A DNA stretch of 64,000 bases, from the NCBI GenBank assembly GCA_028287505.1, contig JAQBPN010000003.1, forward strand, positions 1 to 64,000, in the 5' to 3' direction. The DNA comes from Fibrobacterota bacterium (lineage in GTDB: Bacteria > Fibrobacterota > Fibrobacteria > UBA11236). Position 1 is the first letter of the stretch, and each line of letters starts with the position of its first letter. The notes beneath the pieces are model-generated. The model was not told the DNA's origin, did no database searches, and saw only the letters and a list, made by a program, of their open reading frames with translations. The position numbers and the translations under genes were made by a program. Positions 17,835-25,183 of this stretch are shown here, piece after piece.

Positions 17835-17850
17835 TGGCACCGTCCTTGCT
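17835..17850 (+). promoter_or_regulatory. Sigma54 (-24/-12) promoter of D-lactate dehydrogenase
   Basis: TGGCACCGTCCTTGCT matches TGGCAC-N-N4-TTGCW at every conserved position, preceded by TT and followed by a T-run as in strong sigma54 sites. The predicted start is near 17861, leaving a leader of about 57 nt before the ATG at 17918. It diverges from the promoter at 17627-17642, so an enhancer-bound activator in the 190 bp between them could serve both. Confidence 0.85.
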
Positions 17851-17917
17851 TTTTCGATCGGATCATGAATATTGAATTGTCCCGGACTCGGGATGCAAAT
17901 CGGAAACCGGAGGTCCT

Positions 17918-18955
17918 ATGAAAGTGGCTTTCTTCAGCGCCAAACCATATGAACGGGAATTTTTCAAGTCCACGGATCCAAACGGAATCCATGCTTTCAC
18001 CTACTTCGAAGCCCGGCTGAATCGGGAAACCGCGTCCTTGGCCCATGGTCACGTGGCGGTTTGCGCCTTCGTCAATGATCGCCTGGACGAACCCGTGCTG
18101 GAACAGCTCGCGGATGAGGGGGTGCGCTACATCGTCTTACGCAGCGCGGGCTTCAACCACGTCGATCTGGACGCGGCCCATCGGCTCAAGATCAAGGTGG
18201 CAAGGGTCCCGGCCTATTCTCCTTATGCCGTTGCGGAACATGCCGTGGCCCTGATGATGGATTTGAACCGCAAGATACATCGGGCCTACGCCCGCGTGCG
18301 CGAAGGGAATTTCGCCCTCGAGGGCCTCATGGGCGTGGACATGCACGGCCTCACCGCCGGCATCATCGGAACGGGACGGATAGGGTTATGCACGGCCCGG
18401 ATCCTCAAAGGATTCGGCATGAACCTGCTGGGATATGATTTGTACGAGCCGCCTGAAGCCAAGCAACTTGGGATCGAGTACGCCACCTTGGAGCATCTGC
18501 TCACCGCTTCCGACATCATAACCCTGCACTGTCCGCTCACGCCCGATACCCATCATTTGATCGATGCCAATGCCATTTCCCTGATGAAGCCCGGAGCCAT
18601 GCTGATCAATACCAGCCGGGGAGAAGTGGTGGATACCAAGGCCGTGATAGAGGGTCTCAAGAGCGGCAAGATCGGGAATCTCGGTTTGGATGTCTACGAA
18701 GAGGAAGAATACCTGTTCTTCCAGGACCTATCCGACAAAGTGATCCAGGACGATGTGTTCTCCAGACTGCTCACATTCCCCAACGTAATCGTCACCGGGC
18801 ATCAGGCCTTTTTCACGCGCAATGCGATGGAAGCCATCGCCCGGGTCACCTTCGGGAATCTGGATGAGCTGGAAGCCACCGGAAAGTGCGCGAACCTGGT
18901 CTCCCCGGAAAGCCATTGGGTGATGCCCGAGGTCCTTCGCGACGATAACTTCTGA
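17918..18955 (+). CDS. ldhA: D-lactate dehydrogenase (D-2-hydroxyacid dehydrogenase family)
   Basis: 345 residues, close to E. coli LdhA in length and layout. The nucleotide-binding fold has GIIGTGRIG (about 149-157). Other family signatures are [10 protein letters not shown] near residue 75, [10 protein letters not shown] near residue 230 with the substrate Arg, [12 protein letters not shown] with the catalytic Glu, and the catalytic His in VTGHQAFFT (about 296). It reduces pyruvate to D-lactate with NADH, a fermentative redox valve. The ribosome site is ccggaggt. A near-perfect sigma54 promoter lies upstream, and the gene converges on fbaB. Confidence 0.95.
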   Translation: MKVAFFSAKPYEREFFKSTDPNGIHAFTYFEARLNRETASLAHGHVAVCAFVNDRLDEPVLEQLADEGVRYIVLRSAGFNHVDLDAAHRLKIKVARVPAYSPYAVAEHAVALMMDLNRKIHRAYARVREGNFALEGLMGVDMHGLTAGIIGTGRIGLCTARILKGFGMNLLGYDLYEPPEAKQLGIEYATLEHLLTASDIITLHCPLTPDTHHLIDANAISLMKPGAMLINTSRGEVVDTKAVIEGLKSGKIGNLGLDVYEEEEYLFFQDLSDKVIQDDVFSRLLTFPNVIVTGHQAFFTRNAMEAIARVTFGNLDELEATGKCANLVSPESHWVMPEVLRDDNF

Positions 18956-18981
18956 ACTCATGAGGGAGTCGCGGGCCGACC

Positions 18982-20037
18982 TTACGCCAGGGCGATTTCC
19001 TTTTCGAGATAGACATCCTGGATGGCATGGAGCAAGGCCACGCCTTCGCCGAAGGGTTTTTGGAACGCCTTGCGTCCCGAGATCATCCCCATCCCCCCGG
19101 CCCGCTTGTTGATGACCGCCGTGCGCACGGCCTGGCCCATGTCGTTCTTTCCGGAGGCGCCGCCCGAGTTGATCAGGCCGGCACGGCCGGAAAAGCAATT
19201 GATGACCTGGTATCGCGTCAAGTCGATGGGATGGGGCGAGGTCAGGGATTCGTAGACCTTGGGATGGGTCTTCCCGAATTTGAGGGCGGTGTAGCCGCCA
19301 TTGTTCTCGGCCTGCTTCTGCTTGACGATATCGGCTTCCAGCGTCGCGGCGATATGGTTGGCCTGGCCGGTCAGATCCGCGGACAGGTGGTAGTCCGCCT
19401 GCGCGGTTTGGAAGGCGGGATTGCGCAGGTAAGCCCAGAGCACCGTGGCCATCCCCAACCCGTGGGCTTCCTTGAAGGCGGCGGACACCTCCTGGATCTG
19501 CCGGGTGCTCTCCGGCGAGCCGAAATAGATGGTGGCCCCGACGGCCGCCGCGCCCATGTCGAAGGCTTGCCGCACCTGTCCGAAAAAAACCTGGTCGAAC
19601 CGGTTGGGGTAGGTGAGGAGCTCGTTGTGGTTGAGTTTCACGATGAACGGGATCCTATGCGCGTATCTGCGCGCGATGGATCCTATCGCCCCCAAGGTGG
19701 ATGCGAATGCGTTGCAGCCGCCCTCCATCGCGAGCTTCACCAGGTTTTCCGGATCGAAATACATGGGGTTGGGTGCGAAGGAGGCCCCGGCGGAATGTTC
19801 GATGCCTTGATCGACGGGCAGGATGGACAGGTATCCGGTCCCGCCCAGGCGGCCGTGATCGAACAGCCGCTGCAGGGAACGCATGACCGGGATGGAACGA
19901 TCCGAAAGCGAGACGACCCTGTCCACGAAGTCCGGACCGGGCAGTTGCAGGAGTTCCTTCGGGATCGTTTCGCACTTGTGCCCGAGGAGATCGTCGGCCT
20001 CGGATCCAAGCAACTCGCGAATGGCTACCGACGTCAT
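18982..20037 (-). CDS. fbaB: Class I fructose-bisphosphate aldolase (FbaB/DhnA type)
   Basis: 351 residues from the ATG at 20037. This start aligns with E. coli FbaB ([18 protein letters not shown] against MTDIAQLLGKDADNLL), whereas the longer frame adds unrelated sequence. Signatures include [40 protein letters not shown], and the Schiff-base region [13 protein letters not shown]; the end DAVYL/NAVQDVYL type motif is present as [15 protein letters not shown]. It cleaves fructose-1,6-bisphosphate without a metal, so it can work when metal-dependent class II aldolases fail. It lies in the operon of the hemerythrin-like gene (20132-20926) and is preceded by a 22-codon leader ORF overlapping its start by ATGA. 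Confidence 0.95.
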   Translation of the reverse strand: MTSVAIRELLGSEADDLLGHKCETIPKELLQLPGPDFVDRVVSLSDRSIPVMRSLQRLFDHGRLGGTGYLSILPVDQGIEHSAGASFAPNPMYFDPENLVKLAMEGGCNAFASTLGAIGSIARRYAHRIPFIVKLNHNELLTYPNRFDQVFFGQVRQAFDMGAAAVGATIYFGSPESTRQIQEVSAAFKEAHGLGMATVLWAYLRNPAFQTAQADYHLSADLTGQANHIAATLEADIVKQKQAENNGGYTALKFGKTHPKVYESLTSPHPIDLTRYQVINCFSGRAGLINSGGASGKNDMGQAVRTAVINKRAGGMGMISGRKAFQKPFGEGVALLHAIQDVYLEKEIALA

Positions 20038-20102
20038 GTTTTCCACTTGTCCGGAAAATATTTCTTCCGCCGCCTCAATGCAACGTTTCCCTTGGTTTTC
20101 AT
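20034..20102 (-). CDS. 22-codon leader ORF coupled to fbaB
   Basis: The only strong ribosome site in front of fbaB (gaggaagg, 8-9 nt before an ATG at 20102) belongs to a short ORF encoding [20 protein letters not shown] plus two residues, KT. Its stop codon overlaps the fbaB ATG (ATGA). fbaB itself has only a weak site (aagtgg), so its translation probably depends on the leader ORF. The peptide is very basic. It may be a regulatory leader or just a coupling device; no peptide family is recognised. Confidence 0.5.
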   Translation of the reverse strand: MKTKGNVALRRRKKYFPDKWKT

Positions 20103-20131
20103 GGTCGTTTCCTTCCTCAAAGGGTGCGTTA

Positions 20132-20926
20132 TTACAAGGACAGCAGATGAGGGCGCCTGAATCCGCCGGATCCGCCCGCAATCCGCGCATCCATCAAGGC
20201 TTTCTCCAGGAACTTGGCCTTCGGAAAGAGTTCATTGGTTTCCAACGCCGCGTGGGCCATCAGCCTGGATTGGAGATCTTCCAGCAAAGGCTCGATGTGT
20301 TCTTCCAGGCAACCCGCCGCTCCGTTGGCGGCCGTGGAAAACTTCACCTCGTTCAGAAAGCGGCGGACAGCCGCCATCTGTTTTTTCTCATTGCCCAGCA
20401 TTTGCATCGCCACGTAGACGTTCACGGACCCGTTGGAAAAATCCGGGTGTTCTTCCTTATGCTTTAGGCAATACTCGTAGTGGAGGATTTTCGGGAACAG
20501 GAAGGACTCCTCTTCATGGATATGTTCCGCCAGGGCGGCGGAAAAAGCGGGCCACTCTTCCACCAAGTAGCGAAGCCTGCGCAGGCTTTCCCCGTCGCCC
20601 TGATATTCCTGGGCCAGGGAGTGCCTGATGGCGGGAAGCAGGCCGTGGAGGTATTGCCGATGTTCATGGGCCAGGAAGTCGAGCAGATGGAAAATGGGCC
20701 GCCGCTTCCAATCGGTATCGCGGTCCGGTACCGGAAGGGATTTTATCTCGGCGGAAAAGACATCCAGGGAAATTCCCTTATCCCTGCACATCTCCCCAAC
20801 GGTGGGATACCTTGGATCCCAGGGGTTCACTCCGTACTTCTCCAGGATTGAAATCGCCATGGGCCTGACTTTCAGGACGGTGCCGAGCGTCGTTCCGGGA
20901 AACAACCATTTTTCCATGCTGTCCAT
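20132..20926 (-). CDS. Hemerythrin-like di-iron protein (Ric/ScdA-like), copy 2
   Basis: 264 residues. The N-terminus (about 10-60) follows the ScdA_N pattern ([30 protein letters not shown] is split by proline-rich sequence), but the CC pair is replaced by NPWDP. The helical bundle carries His80 and nearby His87/His89, His135/His137 with Glu138-140 ([14 protein letters not shown]), and His225/Glu229 (HAALET). By family, a cytosolic protein that binds or relays iron or NO and helps repair Fe-S clusters. The ribosome site is aggagg. A sigma54 promoter is just upstream and fbaB follows after 29 nt. It shares [11 protein letters not shown] with copy 1. Confidence 0.84.
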   Translation of the reverse strand: MDSMEKWLFPGTTLGTVLKVRPMAISILEKYGVNPWDPRYPTVGEMCRDKGISLDVFSAEIKSLPVPDRDTDWKRRPIFHLLDFLAHEHRQYLHGLLPAIRHSLAQEYQGDGESLRRLRYLVEEWPAFSAALAEHIHEEESFLFPKILHYEYCLKHKEEHPDFSNGSVNVYVAMQMLGNEKKQMAAVRRFLNEVKFSTAANGAAGCLEEHIEPLLEDLQSRLMAHAALETNELFPKAKFLEKALMDARIAGGSGGFRRPHLLSL

Positions 20927-20959
20927 TCATCCTCCTGGCTTGGTTCAAAAGGAAGAGAA

Positions 20960-20975
20960 AGCAATTGACGGACCA
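20960..20975 (-). promoter_or_regulatory. Sigma54 (-24/-12) promoter of hemerythrin-like copy 2 and fbaB
   Basis: The minus strand reads TGGTCCGTCAATTGCT: TGG and TTGCT are spaced as in TGGCACG-N4-TTGCW. The predicted start is near 20950, about 23 nt before the ATG, leaving room for the aggagg ribosome site. The last 11 bases of the extended site (TCAATTGCTTT) are identical to the copy 1 promoter. Confidence 0.75.
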
Positions 20976-21141
20976 ATCATGGAAAAGGAATGCCATGTAA
21001 TGGAAAAGCGCCCAATGGCGCGGGTACGCGGCTATCGAAGGTGCGGGAGCCGCCGTCAAAGCCGAAAGAAAGCATGGGAGCCGGGGGGGCTTGCCAGATT
21101 GGCGCGCTTGCCGGCGTTATGTCATGGGGTCCGGATGGGCG

Positions 21142-22293
21142 CTATTCGGAGAAGCCGGGGTTTTCCGGTTGCGTGGTGGGAAGAACGATATGAAATATGG
21201 TTCCCCCGTTTTTCGATTCGCAGGCAATGGTCCCGCCGTGTTCGATGATGATTTTCCGGCTGATGGCCAAGCCCAGGCCGGTTCCTTCCATTTCCTTTTT
21301 GGTGGTGAAGAAAGGCTCGAATACCTTTTCCAGCAATTGTTCCGGAATGCCTCCGGCATTGTCCCGGTATTCGATTTCCAATTTCCCCGGCTGGTTTCGC
21401 CTGGCGCCGATACTGATGATCTTGTCTCCCTTTTTGCCGTCGAAGGCGTCACGGGAATTGCTGAGCAGGTTATGCACCACCGATTCCAATTGGGTCCTGT
21501 TTCCCTGGAGATAGACATTACTCTCAAGGTCCAGCTCTATGGTGATGCCGCGGCTGCGGAGCTGTCGATCCAGGAACAGGAAACTGTCATCTATGAGCTG
21601 CGCCAGGGTCAGGGTGGAATATTTCTGTCCGCCGCTGCCGCCTTCCTTGCGGGAATACATCAACAGGTGTTCCAGCACCTTTTTCATCCGTTCCACGCCG
21701 TTGATGACGGATTGGGCCGCCGAACCGGCCGTGGGCCAGTCGAATGCCTTTTCCGGCATGACGAAGATATCCCGCAGATACTCCGCATCGAGCAGAATGC
21801 TGGCGAGAGGATTGTTCAATTCATGCGCCAGTCCTGCGCCCATCGTCGCCAGCACAACCAATTTATTCGCGTGGAAGAGTTCCTTTTCCAATAGCACCTG
21901 CTGGGCCCGGTCCAGGGAAAATCCCATGTATCCGATGATTTCCCCTTTTTCCCGGACCGGCGAAATGGTCAAATGCACGAATACTTCCGACCCGTCCCTG
22001 GCGATATTGTTGAGGTTGCCCCTCCAAGTGGTTCCGGAAAGGATGGTGCTCCACATATCTTTGTAAATGGCCAATGGGGTATGCGGGGAACGGATGACTT
22101 TCTGGGTCATGCCCAGTACTTCCGCCTCGGAACTGAATTTGTAGAGATCCAGGTAAGCCTGGTTCACTTTGATCAGAACGCCCTTCTTGTCCGTGATATT
22201 GATGGCGTAATCCGCCTGCGTGAAAGCCCTATCCAAAAGGGTGGCGGTGTCCACGGGGATATCGGGTTTGTGCTTGATCATATCGGGAGCCAT
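21142..22293 (-). CDS. Soluble PAS histidine kinase with Aer-like PAS
   Basis: 383 residues from the ATG at 22293. The frame stays open to a TTG at 22347, but that region contains the sigma54 promoter, so the shorter start is preferred. It has no membrane helix. A PAS domain (about 20-130) has the Aer-type run RSPHTP, YKDMWSTILSG, TWRGNLNN. A HisKA box follows with the phospho-acceptor His in GAGLAHELNNPLASIL, then HATPase motifs NLLSNSRDAF, DNAGGIP and GTGLGLAIS. Aer-like PAS domains bind FAD and sense redox state, so a redox input is plausible. It is divergent from the NtrC-type regulator at 22478 and is almost certainly its partner. Confidence 0.9.
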   Translation of the reverse strand: MAPDMIKHKPDIPVDTATLLDRAFTQADYAINITDKKGVLIKVNQAYLDLYKFSSEAEVLGMTQKVIRSPHTPLAIYKDMWSTILSGTTWRGNLNNIARDGSEVFVHLTISPVREKGEIIGYMGFSLDRAQQVLLEKELFHANKLVVLATMGAGLAHELNNPLASILLDAEYLRDIFVMPEKAFDWPTAGSAAQSVINGVERMKKVLEHLLMYSRKEGGSGGQKYSTLTLAQLIDDSFLFLDRQLRSRGITIELDLESNVYLQGNRTQLESVVHNLLSNSRDAFDGKKGDKIISIGARRNQPGKLEIEYRDNAGGIPEQLLEKVFEPFFTTKKEMEGTGLGLAISRKIIIEHGGTIACESKNGGTIFHIVLPTTQPENPGFSE

Positions 22294-22330
22294 GGATACC
22301 AATGTAGCGTAATCGAGCCTTGGACAGGAA

Positions 22331-22346
22331 GGCAGGATATGTGCCA
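22331..22346 (-). promoter_or_regulatory. Sigma54-like promoter of the PAS kinase gene
   Basis: The minus strand reads TGGCACATATCCTGCC: the -24 box TGGCAC is perfect and the -12 GC is correctly spaced, with one mismatch in TTGC (CTGC) and C instead of W after it. The predicted start is near 22320, about 27 nt before the ATG at 22293. It implies feedback on the kinase gene by its own regulator. Confidence 0.6.
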
Positions 22347-22448
22347 AAATGTCAGGGGAAGGGGAGAGACGATTGCGGGGAAAGAAGGGATATTTTCATT
22401 GGAATCAACAGTAATGGGGAAATGCAGCCGAATGTCAAGTTCCCCACT

Positions 22449-22464
22449 TGGCTCGGCCCTTGCT
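22449..22464 (+). promoter_or_regulatory. Sigma54-like promoter overlapping the regulator's leader
   Basis: TGGCTCGGCCCTTGCT matches TGGCACG-N4-TTGCW with a single change (A to T in TGGCAC). The predicted start is near 22475, only about 3 nt before the ATG at 22478, so the transcript would be almost leaderless and lose its gggag ribosome site. It may instead be a decayed or regulatory site. It faces away from the kinase promoter at 22331-22346. Confidence 0.5.
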
Positions 22465-22477
22465 TCTTGGGAGTAAT

Positions 22478-23863
22478 ATGAAAAAGAAAATGCTGATAGT
22501 CGACGATGAAAAGAGCATTGTCGACTCGTTGGGCCGGGCCCTTGCCGGCCTGGAGATAGAGTTGATCACCTGCCTGGAGCCTGAAAAGGCCATCGAGCTG
22601 GCCAAGGAACATGTGCCGCAAGTGGTGATTACCGATTTGAAAATGCCCAAGATGGACGGTCTCGAACTTCTCGAACGGATCAAAGAGATCAATCCCAACA
22701 TCCAGGTCATCATGATCACGGGCCACGGCACCATCGATGAAGCCGTGTCCGCCATGAAAAAGGGCGCCTACGATTTCATCCCCAAGCCGTTCAACAAACA
22801 GGAAATCATCGCCGTGGTCAACCGCGCCTTCGAAAAGACGGCGCTGCTGGAGGAAAATTTCCTCCTCAAGGAAAAACTCCGGCAGAACCAGTCCCCCAAT
22901 TTCGAATGGGGAAAGAACCGCGCCTTCAAGAACCTGATTGAGCGGGCCGGGCAGGCTGCGGCCAGCGATGCCACCATTCTCATCCAGGGAGAATCCGGCA
23001 CCGGCAAGGAAGTGCTGGCCCAGCATATTTTCTCCAACTCCACCCGGGGCCTCAAGCCTTTCATCACCGTGAATTGCGCCGCTATCCCGGAAAACCTCAT
23101 GGAGGCGGAATTGTTCGGATACAAGAAGGGGGCCTTTACCGGGGCCTACCAGGACAAGAAGGGTAAATTCCAGGAGGCCAACGGCGGCACCATTTTCCTG
23201 GATGAGATAGGGGAGATGCCGTTGAACGTGCAGCCCAAGCTCCTCCGCATCCTGCAGGAAGGCGAGGTGAGCCCGGTGGGCGGAGCCATGCAAAAGGTGG
23301 ACGTGCGCATCATCGCCGCCACCAACAAGAACCTGCGCAAGCAGGTGGAGCTGAACCTGTTCCGGGAAGACCTGTTCTATCGCCTCAACGTGATACCCTT
23401 GCAGATCCCGCCCTTGCGCCAGCGCCCGGAAGATCTGAACTCCCTGATCGCATTCTTCATCGCCAAGTATTGCAAGAAGAACAAGAAGTCCAACCTGTCC
23501 CTGAGCGCCGACGCCTTGCGGTTGATGGAAGCCTATACCTGGCCCGGAAACGTCCGCGAACTCGAAAACGCCATCGAGCGGGCCGTCATCCTGTGCCTGG
23601 GCCACCAGATCACGCCCGAGGATCTCCCCGACGAATTGAGCAACACGGATGCGTCTTCCATCCAGCTGAGCCTGGGACGCGGGATGACCCTGGAAGAGAT
23701 CGAAATGACGGTCATCCAGAACACCTTGAAGAAGAACCACGGGGACAAGGCGAAAACGGCGGAAGAACTGGGAATCAGCCTGCGCACCATCTACCGGAAG
23801 GTGGATATGAGCGCGGCGGCCCACGATGCGGAAACGGCACGGAAGGCCGAAACGGAAACCTAA
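22478..23863 (+). CDS. NtrC-family sigma54-dependent response regulator
   Basis: 461 residues. The ATG at 22478 is chosen (gggag 5 nt upstream) over an in-frame TTG that lies in the promoter. Domains in order: receiver (about 1-120; IVDDEK, phospho-Asp in VVITDLKMP, conserved Lys in FIPKPF), AAA+ domain with Walker A GESGTGKE, the sigma54-contact loop GAFTGA, and EIGEMPLNVQPKLLRILQEGE, then a Fis-type HTH (about 420-455, KTAEELGISLRTIYRKV). It must activate sigma54 promoters by ATP hydrolysis. The five sigma54-type sites within 5 kb are its obvious targets, including its own and its kinase's promoters. Confidence 0.95.
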   Translation: MKKKMLIVDDEKSIVDSLGRALAGLEIELITCLEPEKAIELAKEHVPQVVITDLKMPKMDGLELLERIKEINPNIQVIMITGHGTIDEAVSAMKKGAYDFIPKPFNKQEIIAVVNRAFEKTALLEENFLLKEKLRQNQSPNFEWGKNRAFKNLIERAGQAAASDATILIQGESGTGKEVLAQHIFSNSTRGLKPFITVNCAAIPENLMEAELFGYKKGAFTGAYQDKKGKFQEANGGTIFLDEIGEMPLNVQPKLLRILQEGEVSPVGGAMQKVDVRIIAATNKNLRKQVELNLFREDLFYRLNVIPLQIPPLRQRPEDLNSLIAFFIAKYCKKNKKSNLSLSADALRLMEAYTWPGNVRELENAIERAVILCLGHQITPEDLPDELSNTDASSIQLSLGRGMTLEEIEMTVIQNTLKKNHGDKAKTAEELGISLRTIYRKVDMSAAAHDAETARKAETET

Positions 23864-24864
23864 CCGGCCGGAAGCGCCGCGTCCCTAAGTTCCTGGGCCG
23901 CGGTTTCCGGAAGGATGGGATTGATGGACATTCCGCTCCCCATCTCAAAACCCGCCTGGGTGAAAAGCCTGGGCAAAATGTCGATATGCCATAGGAAGTA
24001 ATCCTCGTCTTCATCCCCGATTGGAGGCGATACGAAGGTGAGGTTGAAGGCAGGATCGCCGAGGGCTGTATAGAGCCTGCCCATCACTTCTTTGAGGAGC
24101 GACGCGAGGAGACCCAATTGTTCCCACGAAGCCTGGGAGAAACTCGCCTGGAAGACCCGGGGCAGGATGCGAACCTGATAGGGCAGGTGGGAGGCGTAAG
24201 GCAGGACGGCGGCGAAGGCTTCGTTCATCGCCAGCACCCGGCTGCCGATGGATAGTTCCTCCTCAAGCAGTACGTTGTGCAGGCACTTGAAATTCCGATC
24301 GAAATAATCCGTGGCGATATCGTGCCGCTGGCGCAACATGCGGGGCACCAGAGGCGTAGCGAGGATTTGCCAGTGCGGATGCTTCAAGGATGTGCCGGCG
24401 GCGGCGCCATGGTTCTTGAACAGGATGATGGATCGCAATCGGCGGTCCAGCATGAGCGCCCGGTAGCGCGTTTGCAAAGCCACCAGGACCCGCTCTATCT
24501 GCATCCGGGACTGCAGGGCCATGGGCGTGAAATGATCCGGCGATTCCACGATGACTTCATGGGCGCCATACCCATCGTATTGTTGGAAATGGCGCCCCCG
24601 CTCCGTGAACCCGCCCTTGGCCTCCAGGGTCAAGGCGGGGAATTTGTTCGCCACCGCGCGTACGCTCCAGGTTTCGGGGCGGTGCGGGTCCGGGATGCGG
24701 AAAAGCTCCCAATGGGTTTCACCCTCCTTGCCCGGGCAAAAGGGGCAGGTGGAGGTATCACTGGCCTGTTCCGGACGCGGGGGGAGATCGTGGGGACGTC
24801 TCGTCCGTTCCGTGGCGAAGATTACCCAATCGTGGGTGGTGACATCATAGCGTAGGTGTGACAT
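23860..24864 (-). CDS. galT: Galactose-1-phosphate uridylyltransferase
   Basis: 334 residues from the ATG at 24864 (MSHLRYDV...); the frame continues upstream without a better start. Zinc-site cysteines appear in STCPFCPGKE, and the catalytic HPH is in SLKHPHWQI (about 170). Further GalT signatures are GAHEVIVESP, FKNHGAAAGTSLKHPH, and FNLTFVSPP followed by HIDILPRL. It exchanges UMP between UDP-glucose and galactose-1-phosphate in the Leloir pathway. It converges on the sigma54 regulator gene, with the last four bases overlapping. No galK or galE is adjacent. Confidence 0.93.
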   Translation of the reverse strand: MSHLRYDVTTHDWVIFATERTRRPHDLPPRPEQASDTSTCPFCPGKEGETHWELFRIPDPHRPETWSVRAVANKFPALTLEAKGGFTERGRHFQQYDGYGAHEVIVESPDHFTPMALQSRMQIERVLVALQTRYRALMLDRRLRSIILFKNHGAAAGTSLKHPHWQILATPLVPRMLRQRHDIATDYFDRNFKCLHNVLLEEELSIGSRVLAMNEAFAAVLPYASHLPYQVRILPRVFQASFSQASWEQLGLLASLLKEVMGRLYTALGDPAFNLTFVSPPIGDEDEDYFLWHIDILPRLFTQAGFEMGSGMSINPILPETAAQELRDAALPAG

Positions 24865-25183
24865 GCTCGTTTTCCGTGTCCTGTGTATTCGTGGCGATAC
24901 GGCCATTCTTCCCACCAAAGGAAAAATTCCGGCCGTCCGAGTCCAGATATTGCAAAAGCCAGGCCAAGATGGGGGCGGGCCGTTGCATGTCGATTAGGCG
25001 GTAAAGACTCCCAGGGCGAAGGATTCCCTTGGGGGCTCTGCCAAATTGGCTTGGCCCATGACGGATTGGCAACCGCTTATAGATCCAGTCAGCCAAAGCG
25101 GATTCCGATCGCCATAAACGCAGGTACGCGAGTTGCTTGTCTGACTTGTTTGCAGGGGCCTTTAGCCTTCGGGGAGTCGATAC
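24865..25183. other. Intergenic stretch between galT and the SLC13 permease gene
   Basis: 319 bases separate the divergent galT and permease starts, so both promoters should lie here. I see no convincing -10/-35 pair, sigma54 site or riboswitch. The minus strand carries an open frame through most of it, but it has no ribosome site and reads on in antisense through the permease gene. I do not call it a gene. Confidence 0.5.
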
